DNA from: Spirodela intermedia
Lineage: Eukaryota; Streptophyta; Magnoliopsida; Alismatales; Araceae
Assembly (NCBI GenBank): GCA_902729315.2
Contig: LR746267.1
Location: forward strand, 5,767,386-5,831,385
DNA: 64,000 nt
Direction: 5' to 3'
Made by a program: the position numbers and the translations under genes. Positions 1 through 8,517 of the stretch are shown piece by piece. How positions within the stretch are numbered: position 1 is the stretch's first letter; every line of letters begins with the position of its first letter. Below the pieces are notes generated by a model that did no database searches, had not been told where the DNA came from, and saw only the letters and a list, made by a program, of their open reading frames with translations.

Positions 1-1139
1 AATAAGTTTAATATCATTTTTTCTAGATTAAAGGAATTTATAAATATTTCTGTAAAATTAAATAATAAATTATAAAATATTAAGCATTTTATCATATAAT
101 TAATGAGAGTTATCAAAATATCTTATGATTTCATACATCTTTTTCTATAAAAGATATCAACTCTCAAGATAGTGGAGAGATGTATATGATCATTCTACAC
201 GAATAGTCATTAAACAATTGTATTTATAGAGAACTTAAAGTCAAAGACATCCAATGTTTCCTCATTATTTCACAATGATTATAATTTCAGAAATAGTTTA
301 AAATTTGAACAATTGGAAATCAATATGATTGGTTTTTGAAGAATTTAATATATTTTTGAGAAATTCATGCATTGTTTTGTCAAACAAGTACAGCCTCTAT
401 ACCTAAAACATATTGATTCAATTGAGTTTTGTAACGATATGACATCATTAAAACAAAATCGATATCATGTGTCTAGATAAAATAGGGATTTAATAGTCAA
501 ACTAATCTAAATCACCTCAAATAAAATATGATCACCATGTACATGTTCAATCATGATCTCAATGTTTATAGACAATTTCATTGATTTAAAATACTTGAAA
601 AAAAATGATAAAGTATATTCTTAACATTTAGAAAAACCTATGTGGCAAATTGAGTGGTCTTAATTAATCATTTAATTTGATGTCAAAATCATTCTAATAT
701 GATGATATAAAATCATTGGTACATAATAGACTTAGTAAGCTTTCATATTTTTTCTTTATAAAAAATCATTGATTAAATGTGATAATCACTCCTTTTCTTA
801 TTGTGACAGATTTTGTATATATTGACAATTTTCAAAGCAACGTACAAAAGTACAATGTTCTATTAAATTAATGAATTTAATATAACGGGATCCAAAAGTA
901 TTATTTGAATTCCAATTAGAGTATGTGTCATTATTTCTTTGAGTTATTCCTTAATTTATATTTTGTTAAACTCTAGATCCCCAATAGAAGAGTATTTATT
1001 AGTTTATCAATTTAACAGTAGATAAACATAATATAGCTTTACATTATCTTATGTGCATTTGTCATCATCAAGATAAGATTCATTTAATACTCAAAAAATT
1101 ACATAACAAAATTAATAAATAATTTATATGATTGAATAA
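1..1139. other. AT-rich non-coding DNA
   Basis: No open reading frame of convincing length or composition on either strand. The stretch is strongly AT-rich, with many short A and T runs. It may hold more decayed copies of the tandem repeat that follows, but I could not find regular spacing here. Confidence 0.6.
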
Positions 1140-2120
1140 ATTAGGCAAATTAGATGGCATATAATTATACATCATGTGTTATTATACTAATGTTAGTGCG
1201 TATAAATATCTAATTTCTATTTCTTTTAGAATTTTACGACCACTCTAAATTTTGTTATTCTTTGGTGACCCCATTGAAGATCATTATATCACAAAAAATT
1301 GAAACCTTATGATTGAATAAAATCAAGAAATCTAGACGACATGGGACTATTATGTTACATGTGATCATACTAACATTAGTGCATAAAAAATTTAATTAAT
1401 GTTTTTTTGAGTTTATGTCGCTTTTAACAACACCTGTAAACTTTACTGTTCTCAAGTGATCCTATAAAATATTATTGCATCACAAAAATATAATAAATAA
1501 AACCTTATGATTGAATACAAACAGCTAAATTAGATGGTATGTAACTATTATATTATATGTGATCACACTAATTTTAGTGCATATAAATTCTTGTACACTA
1601 TTTTTTTCAGATTTTACATGGAGTTCAATAATGCCTTAAAATTTCACTACTCGTTGGTGGTCTTGTAGAATACTATTATATCAAAAAATTAATATATAAA
1701 ACATAATGATTGAATAAAATAAGGTAGATTCCACCGACATGCAATTATTATGTCACATGTGATTGTAGATATTACTCCATATAAAGACTCAATCACTCTT
1801 TTTTTCGAATTTTCCAAGTTTTTAAAAATCCCTACACGTGATCCATTAGAATGTTATTGTCACAAACATTAGTAAATTAAATTAGGTAAATTACACAGCA
1901 CAGATTTATAATGTCACATGTGAGTATACACTAATATTAATGCATATAAATTCTCAATGACTATTGGTTAGAATTTTCCTCGTTTTCAACGGTCACACAA
2001 AACTTTACTGCTCTTATCGATTCCATTAAATATTATATCACAAAAATAATAAATAAAGACTTATATAGAGTAAAATCAGGTAAATTAGATGGCCGTCCAA
2101 TTACTACGTCGGATGCGATC
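1140..2120. repeat. Degenerate satellite-like tandem repeat, unit about 160-200 bp
   Basis: At least five diverged units follow each other. Each carries an (A/T)AAATTAGATGG-like box, starting near 1147, 1327, 1527, 1725, 1886 and 2080. This is followed by a TGTCACATGTGAT-like box, a TTAGTGCATATAAATTC-like box, a TTTTAGAATTTTAC-like box and ATATCACAAAAA before the next unit. Spacings are about 180, 200, 198, 161 and 194 bp. Units differ by many substitutions and small indels, so the array is old. No coding potential was seen. Confidence 0.7.
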
Positions 2121-2778
2121 AATGCCAAGTGGAAATTTGCCTGTCAACCATCTTTTCTAATATTTTCAGAATTAATTTCGCTCGAATATTGACAAACGTG
2201 AGAAGCCTGATTAATTAGTCCAAAAAATTGCACCGTCAAATGTCGATAAGCCTCCCTAGATCCTGACACTTCTGTCACCGGGTTTTCCATGATCTCCCAT
2301 TTTCCTGGAAGGGGAGGGACGCTGACTTTTTTCTTTTTTTTGGACATGCCAACGCATCGACTGGAAATATTCTCTTGGCTCATGAAAGAAACTTTGACAA
2401 GTCAACAAGCCAAGGCTGGCCATCATTGGTCAGACTAGTGTGAGAAGACTTGGAGTGTTCGTCCCCAGTATTAGTAAGAGTATTGGCTGTCACGGGTCAA
2501 ACTGGTAGCATATAAGCCTAAGAGTATTTGGCCGGGTTGACTTGGGTCAGCTACAGCTCCAAACCCAGAGGGAGAAATCGAGAATCCAGAACGTCGAAGT
2601 TGATGCCTGGAAGAAGAGGCCCTCGTCATGCCGGCCCTGGCCATGCAAAGTGACGGCATAAACCCTAAAAAGCAGAGGTTGACCCACACGAAGATTTTAG
2701 CAGAAGAAATGGAAAAAAAATCAGAGGGATGGCGCCTGTTCCAAGAGGATTCATCCATGGGAGGAGTTAAACTGGTCG
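2121..2778. other. 3' flank of the prefoldin gene
   Basis: No gene was recognised. The right part, about 2500-2778, presumably holds the 3'UTR of the minus-strand prefoldin gene. The short reading frames here are low in complexity or lie in the shadow of that gene. Confidence 0.4.
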
Positions 2779-3228
2779 TCAAACCCCGGCAGGGCCCACA
2801 AGAACACCCTGGGCAGAGCCCTCCTTGGGTGCATCATCATCCTTTTTTTCGGCTTCTGATCTCCGGATCTTGATCTTGTGTTTCACTTCAAACTCCTGGA
2901 TCTCCTTCTTCTTCCTCTCGAGGGCTTCATTAAGCCGAGAAACCACCTCCTCGAGGCCCTCCCTGTTCCGCCGGACCGCCGGGAGGACCTCCTTGACTGT
3001 CCTCTCAACGAGCACGCCACCGATCATGCGGTAGCACCGCCTGGCAGGGTCCAGTGGTTCGATGGCCCCAATCACCAGGGAGTGCTCGCTCACCTCCATC
3101 TCCAGCTCTGTGATCTTTGCATGGAGCTGGTTGATCTCCGAGCGTAAGGTGTTATACATGTTGATGATCATCTGCTCGTTTACTGGCTCCCGGCTTTCGC
3201 CGCTGCCGCTGCCTGCTGGGCTCAACAT
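2779..3228 (-). CDS. PFD2: Prefoldin subunit 2
   Basis: 149 aa, the usual length for plant prefoldin 2, a beta-type subunit of the hexameric co-chaperone that passes unfolded actin and tubulin to the CCT chaperonin in the cytosol. After a short Ser/Gly-rich N-terminus, helix 1 begins near residue 16 (EPVNEQMIINMYNTLRSEI). The conserved central segment with the beta hairpins is near residues 60-75 (DPARRCYRMIGGVLVERTV). A second, charged coiled-coil helix follows, then a disordered tail. The whole CDS is one exon. Just upstream of the ATG the minus strand reads TTATTCAG then GTCATG, a good 3' splice site, so the 5'UTR is split. The gene is transcribed away from the ferredoxin gene, and the two share the region near 6.1-6.6 kb as promoter. 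Family assignment is firm; the extent of the UTRs is inferred. Confidence 0.93.
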   Translation of the reverse strand: MLSPAGSGSGESREPVNEQMIINMYNTLRSEINQLHAKITELEMEVSEHSLVIGAIEPLDPARRCYRMIGGVLVERTVKEVLPAVRRNREGLEEVVSRLNEALERKKKEIQEFEVKHKIKIRRSEAEKKDDDAPKEGSAQGVLVGPAGV

Positions 3229-3542
3229 GACCTGAATAATGACAGAAAAAGGGAATTAAGTATTGAGGAGAAGTAATAGCCCACAAGTCAACATCTCATG
3301 ATGTTCCAATAGAAGAAAACTCTGTTAGGAAAGTCAATGCAAATAGAGGGAATTGCCTTCATATCTAGGATCAGTACAGAAAAGGTAATTCTATCTCAGT
3401 CAGAAGTAACTCACAGGTCTAACGCATCATATTTTTCCATGGATGAAAATTCTGATGCGAAAGTCAACACAAAAGCATTTGACAATCATCAGGAGTGTTC
3501 GAAATTACACTGGATCACAACCAAAAGACGACCCATAGTTTA

Positions 3543-3678
3543 CGAGCTCCAAACTCAAATTATTTATTTAGTATCAAGGTCATAGTCCGTGGAATTAATG
3601 AAACCCAGAACCATTTAAAGCGGGCAATCAGAATTCATGCATTCAAAAATTAAAAGAAAGACATGGTTGACTGCAAAC
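3543..3678 (+). repeat. Left arm of 136-bp inverted repeat
   Basis: Reverse complement of 5168-5303 with three substitutions. The inner edge is at ...GACTGCAAAC, after which the two arms stop matching. Confidence 0.9.
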
Positions 3679-5167
3679 TATTGGATCACTCTTATCTAGT
3701 TCAAAGAAAATCAAACGGAGAACATGTTGTAGAATTCCAATGCAGTGTCAACTTAGTCAGCCATCCTCATCAACAGAGCAATATAAAAAAACATTTCAAG
3801 ATCATAGATGCTGGAATTGGGAGTTTTTAAGGAGATGGATAGGCCACAAGGAGAATATTACTTTCATTTTTCCCGGATTAAAACTGAAGTTTAAAGTAAT
3901 TTAAAACGCATTCTGAGAGGCATCATCAGCAATGGAAGACAATTTTTTGACCACCATAAAGCCCGAATGGTCTGAGAATGATGAACTATGATGCAATAGG
4001 GATGTCGCAGAGATGGGAGACCAGAGGTCCTAGTTGACTTCCTGCTGCAGGAAAACCAGAGAAGAGAATACTGATTGGTTGTAAGAATCACAGGAAACAG
4101 GGTGGAGAGAAACAAGTTTGGCACTGAGACAGTGATGACAGCCAAGGATGCACCAAGTAGGATGAACCCCTGATAGAAAAAGACGTATAGCCACGGTCTC
4201 AAAGTCTTCCTCAGCCTATAAGAGTAGGAAAAAGGAGGGATACCGATTGGGGTTGTAAGAAGAGATCATTAAAATAGGAAGACTGAATCCAAGTACGAAA
4301 AACCAAGAACAAATATGTGGTGGATAAGACACCGAAAAACATTTTCATCAGGTTCCTAAACCAGAACCTCCAGATCATCCACATTTCTGTATCTTCAAAC
4401 GGAGGGACCTGGGGATAAGAAGCTGTGAAAAACCAATTTTTCAAAGCTCGCCACAAATTCTGTGGATAGTCGATTGACTTTCCATGAACACCCCCATATC
4501 GCTGCATTCTCCAGAAACACCACGAACTGACGAAACCCTAGTATGTAGTCCAATTGGTCTTTAATTCTTACGTTGGCGATTGAATAGGTATCTGAAAATA
4601 CAAATTCTCCGAATAGAAAACTATAACGGAGGAGTGTAAAAGTCATCGAGTACAACCCGCTGCAACTAAACCACCGATTATTGATCTAGGTCCAGACACC
4701 AAAATCGCTGCAACTATAACAGAGTCGCATCAGTGTTTCAACTGGCTCAAGAGATCTCAACTCATCCCTGAGATGACCCCTCAATATCATTCTTAAGAAA
4801 ATCTGGATTATTCATGCCCGGAATCTTTCTTCTTAATTTTTTTCCCTCACCAAGTATTATATTTTTTTCATTATTTATTTTATAAGGTGGCGGCAAACCA
4901 ATGTATATAAAAAAAAGATGGTATCATGGAGAGCAAAGAAAAACGATAAAATTAGCAAGAAAAGGAAGATGACTGGACCGTGAAAAATCTGTCAAGATGT
5001 GACAATAAGGCGGACAAAAATAGTGGAAAAATAATATTTGGATGAGAAAGTGCATCCTTTGTGCTTCTCTCTGACCCTAGTTCCATGGGTTGCAGTTACT
5101 ACTAACCCCTCTTCGTCGTCGTTCAATAGGGAAGAGTAAAGCCCCCTTTTTTTAATGATCTGGCCTC

Positions 5168-5303
5168 GTTTGCAGTCAACCATGTCTTTCTTTTAATTTT
5201 TGAATGCATGAATTCTGATTGCCCGCTTTAAATGGTTCTGGGTATCATTAATTCCACGGACTATAACCTTGATACTAAATAAGTAATTTGAGTTTGGAGC
5301 TCG
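5168..5303 (-). repeat. Right arm of 136-bp inverted repeat
   Basis: Reverse complement of 3543-3678 with three substitutions. It is followed within 50 bp by the first 427-bp direct copy. Confidence 0.9.
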
Positions 5304-5353
5304 GAAACAATGAGTTCGGTGGGCGGGGTATGCCCTTCTACTGATTGTGGTTA

Positions 5354-5780
5354 GAAGAAATCGGCCCGCAATTGAAGATCGATCGTGGTCGATCCATGGC
5401 TACATTCATCGTCATCATCGTCATCAGCATGAACACGGAGATTTAGGGTAAAGAAGGTTCCATTTCTAGGGTTCACAGAAGCAGGAGATCATCTTCATCC
5501 TCTCTCTCTCTCTCGTCTCTTTCTTCTCTTTCTATCCCTCCCTCCCGGTCCGGATCTGGCTGCTACGATGGCTGGATCGATCGAGGGTTACAAGAGGAAT
5601 GAGGAAATCATCATCATAAAATACACAATGGCTTATCATCGTCATGTTCATCATCACCATGAACACGGTGATTTAGGGTAAAGAAGTTCCCATTTCTAGG
5701 GTTCAGAGAAGCGGGAGACCATTTTTTAAATCATCCTCTTCCACATTTACAGACCTCGATGGCAGGAGGATCGATCACAT
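5354..5780 (+). repeat. 427-bp direct repeat, copy A (in the prefoldin intron)
   Basis: Matches 7226-7653 along its whole length with about nine substitutions. Internally it is itself a loose tandem: the block ending TGAACACGGAGATTTAGGGT near 5440 returns near 5660 as TGAACACGGTGATTTAGGGT. It contains CT-rich tracts and TAGGGTT boxes like those of plant 5'UTRs, but no long reading frame. Confidence 0.92.
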
Positions 5781-5964
5781 CCCCATGATCATACCCCGAT
5801 CACACCGAACAGATCATACCCCGCCAATAAAACGAGACCACGATCATACCCCGCCCACCGAACACAATAGTAGAAGGGCAACATAGAGAAAACCCTAGCC
5901 ATACCCAGAGCAAATGAGAAACACTGCCATCACTAAAAGGGAAGGACGACAAATGGAAACTCAC

Positions 5965-6060
5965 AGATTGTTCAACAGCACCAGCGGCAAGATCAGCTCT
6001 CCCAGCTACCGGGGAGGAAGTCGGCGGAGAGTAGAGAGGGCCGCAGGGGAGAAGTCGGGG

Positions 6061-6062
<2 letters not shown>
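5965..6062 (-). other. Non-coding first exon of the prefoldin gene (inferred)
   Basis: On the minus strand a CT-rich leader, starting in or near the microsatellite at 6063-6098, runs to a good donor, CAATCT then GTGAGT, at 5965/5964. The right limit (transcription start) is not determined. Confidence 0.45.

Positions 6063-6098
<36 letters not shown>
6063..6098 (+). repeat. (GA)n microsatellite
   Basis: About 18 uninterrupted GA units. Transcribed as CU repeats in the probable 5'UTR of the prefoldin gene. Confidence 0.9.
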
Positions 6099-6102
<4 letters not shown>

Positions 6103-6202
6103 AGGGCCCTGTACCCGAATAGTGTTCAGAGTTTCCCGTCCGCCCGGCATATGACTATACAACTACGTTTTTTATCTTCTCAATGCTATAATTGTATTTA
6201 TA

Positions 6203-6503
6203 CGCAAACATTTTATCTTCCAAGACAATTACATAATTACTAATAAACCCTGAAATTAATTATCTCTCTTTAATTCACTCCTGTGTCAGATTATGATTAT
6301 AAACTAAAGCATTTTATTTTCATGTCCCTCCAAGAAAATTACATAATTACTAATAAAACCTGTAAATATAACGACCTAATTCGCTCCATTTCAGAGTATG
6401 ATTAATTTACCCCTAAAACATTTTATTTTCAATTCTTTCACAAATATTACATAATTACTGCCAAACCCTGTATTAATTATCTCGCTCTAATTCGCTCTAA
6501 TCC
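6203..6503. promoter_or_regulatory. Shared PFD2/FdC1 promoter region made of three tandem repeats
   Basis: Between two divergent genes lie three tandem units of about 90-108 bp, starting near 6203, 6306 and 6414. Each has CATTTTAT(C/T)TTC, then ATTACATAATTACT, then AAACC(C/T)TG, then TAATTCRCTC. The repeats are AT-rich inside a GC-rich neighbourhood. That they control either gene is inference from position. Confidence 0.6.
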
Positions 6504-6656
6504 GTAAAATGAACCGACCGGAGCATTGGGATCCAACCGTAATACCACTGATTTGACGGCTGAGATTGCGTTGGGCCCACAGCCAAAATCCTTATCCTCC
6601 TCCCTACTCACCTCGGCCTCTTCTCGACCCTCCGAGCTCTGCAACTCAGACCCGCC

Positions 6657-7118
6657 ATGGCCTCTCTCTCCCTCATCTCCCCCGCTGCCGCCGCCGCCCG
6701 CCAACGCCCGGCGCCGCGATCGCCGGCGGCAGCAAGGCCCCTCCCCCTTCTCCCCTTCCTCCGTGGTGGCGGTGGCGGCGGCGCGGCGGTGGCGGTGGCG
6801 GCGAGGGCGTACAGGGTGACGGTGGAGCACGAGGGGGAGAAGAGGACGATGGAGGTGGAGGAGGGGGAGACGATCCTGGAGAGGGCGCTGGAGGAGGGGA
6901 TGGAGGTGCCGCACGACTGCAAGCTCGGGGTGTGCATGACCTGCCCGGCGAGGCTCCTCAGCGGCGCCGTCGACCAGAGCGAGGGAATGCTCAGCGACGA
7001 CGTCATCGACCGCGGGTACGCCCTCCTCTGCGTCTCCTACCCCCGTTCCGACTGCGCCATCCGAGTCATTCCCGAGGAGGAACTCCTCTCCCTCCAGCTC
7101 GCCACCGCCAACGACTGA
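6657..7118 (+). CDS. FDC1: Plastid C-type 2Fe-2S ferredoxin (FdC1-like)
   Basis: 153 aa, one exon. The first 45-50 residues are rich in Ala, Pro, Arg and Ser with no acidic residues, as in a chloroplast transit peptide. The mature part begins about AYRVTVEHEG. The iron-sulphur loop is CKLGVCMTC (Cys-X4-Cys-X2-Cys), and the fourth cysteine ligand lies in YALLCVSYP. After the normal ferredoxin end there is a C-terminal extension, IPEEELLSLQLATAND, the mark of the FdC1 branch (Arabidopsis At4g14890 as remembered) as against leaf photosynthetic ferredoxins. FdC proteins carry electrons in the stroma with partners that differ from those of FNR-linked ferredoxin. The ATG is the first in the frame after a GC-rich leader. 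Very GC-rich codon use, typical of monocot-type intronless genes. The gene stands between two 427-bp direct copies. Confidence 0.93.
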   Translation: MASLSLISPAAAAARQRPAPRSPAAARPLPLLPFLRGGGGGGAAVAVAARAYRVTVEHEGEKRTMEVEEGETILERALEEGMEVPHDCKLGVCMTCPARLLSGAVDQSEGMLSDDVIDRGYALLCVSYPRSDCAIRVIPEEELLSLQLATAND

Positions 7119-7225
7119 TCTCTCTCTCTCTCTCTCTCGGTCTGGATCTGGTTGCTTCGATGGCATGATCTTTCTCCGTCGTCGTCGTCGTCTTTGTCAA
7201 TCGATTTAGGGTTCAAAGATGAATT
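7119..7225 (+). other. FdC1 3'UTR, partly a diverged copy of the downstream repeat
   Basis: Begins with a short (TC)n tract right after the stop codon. The segment GGTCTGGATCTGGTTGCTTC at 7139-7158 is a diverged version of GGTCCGGATCTGGCTGCTAC inside the 427-bp repeat (near 7420). So the repeat family appears to have grown from the FdC1 downstream region. Confidence 0.55.
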
Positions 7226-7653
7226 GGAAGAAATCGGCCCGCAATTGAAGATCGATCGTGGTCGATCCATGGCTACATTCATCGTCATCATCGTCATCAG
7301 CATGAACACGGAGATTTAGGGTAAAGAAGGTTCCATTTCTAGGGTTCACAGAAGCAGGAGATCATCTTCATCCTCTCTCTTTCTCTCGTCTCTTTCTTCT
7401 CTTTCTATCCCTCCCTCCCGGTCCGGATCTGGCTGCTACGATGGCTAGATCGATCGAGGGTTACAAGAGGAATGAGGAAATCATCATTATAAAATGCACA
7501 ATGGCTTATCATCGTCATGTTCATCATCACCATGAACACGATGATTTAGGGTAAAGAAGTTCCCATTTCTCGGGTTCAGAGAAGCGGGAGACCATTTTGT
7601 ACATCATCCTCTTCCACATTTACAGTCCTCGATGGCAGGAGGATCGATCACAT
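7226..7653 (+). repeat. 427-bp direct repeat, copy B (downstream of FdC1)
   Basis: About 98% identical to 5354-5780. It lies between the FdC1 stop codon and the 3' end of the FRL4 gene, so it probably overlaps the 3'UTRs of both convergent genes. Confidence 0.92.
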
Positions 7654-7670
7654 AGAGACACGCAGAAAGA

Positions 7671-8180
7671 CTATCGGTAGTAAGCCTGCTGGTATGGAGC
7701 GGCGGCGTAGCAACCGTAGATGGTAGGGTAGCTCAGGGGGTGGCCGGAGAAGGCCTGCGAGTTCCGGCCGGCGGCGGCGCCGTACAGGGCGGCGGGGACC
7801 GGCGGCCTCTCGGGGAGGTACAGAGGGGGCGGAGAGTGGTACGGGCTGTGGGCGGAGGGCGACCTGAGGAAAGGCGGAGCAGCGGCGGCGGGGAAGGAGT
7901 CACGGCGGCCGGATTTCGCCGGAGGCATCGGGCCGGCAGCGATACCGCCGCGGGTCCGCTTGTTGGCGGTGGCGCTCTTATCGGCCTTCGCCCTCTCGAG
8001 CTGCTCCAGGCGGCGGTGCAGGGCCTCCGGGGGTAGCTCCGCCGCCAGCTTCCGGTCCTCCACGCACTTGATCACCGCCCGCAGCGCCGCCCGCTGCCAC
8101 CCACCAACCTCAGTAAAATTCCGGTATTGGAGCACCTCAAGAGCATCCCCATCGAGTAAGAGCACACAGAGAAGAGAGAG

Positions 8181-8222
<42 letters not shown>

Positions 8223-8486
8223 GAGGTCAACGCACCGGCTTCCTGGAATCCAGGAGACGTTGACCAGAGGACAAATGGAGAGAGAGTGGGACGAGAGGTC
8301 AACTCACTCTTCAGTTGAAGACGTTGACAAGAGGATAACGAAGAGAGAGAGAGAGAGGAAAGAGGTTAACGTATCGGCTTCCTGGAATCTAGGAGATGTT
8401 GACCAGAGCACAATGAAGAGAGAAAAAGAGTGGGACGAGAGGTCAACTTACTCTTCAGCTGAAGGCGTTGCCCAGAGGATAACGGG

Positions 8487-8517
<31 letters not shown>

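Larger units (their letters stand above)
3543..5303. mobile_element. Candidate DNA transposon or foldback element with 136-bp terminal inverted repeats
   Basis: Two 136-bp arms, 3543-3678 and 5168-5303, are reverse complements with three mismatches and no gaps (about 98%). They enclose about 1.5 kb. The outer ends read CGAGCTCCAAACTC and GAGTTTGGAGCTCG. A weaker match continues about 12 bases outward. Inside, on the minus strand, are hydrophobic reading frames of about 100 aa (4211-4507 and 3891-4202) that I do not recognise, and no transposase. Long TIRs plus unrelated cargo fit a non-autonomous Mutator-like (Pack-MULE type) element, but I could not find a 9-bp target duplication. A plain inverted duplication remains possible. 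Confidence 0.5.
3232..5964 (-). other. 5'UTR intron of the prefoldin gene (inferred)
   Basis: The minus strand offers a donor GTGAGT at 5964-5959 and an acceptor ending at 3232, two bases before the start-codon context. The intron would be 2.7 kb, long for this small gene, and it holds the inverted-repeat element at 3543-5303 and one of the two 427-bp copies at 5354-5780. The intron call rests on splice signals only; a cDNA read joining 5965 to 3231 would settle it. Confidence 0.55.

Noticed and set aside
5800-6162. 120-codon minus-strand frame over the PFD2 leader
   Set aside because: Low-complexity Leu-Ser run comes from the (GA)n tract; no family; overlaps the likely leader exon and intron.
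6477-7166. 229-codon minus-strand frame over FdC1
   Set aside because: Arises from the high GC of the ferredoxin gene on the other strand; Arg/His-rich with no domain.
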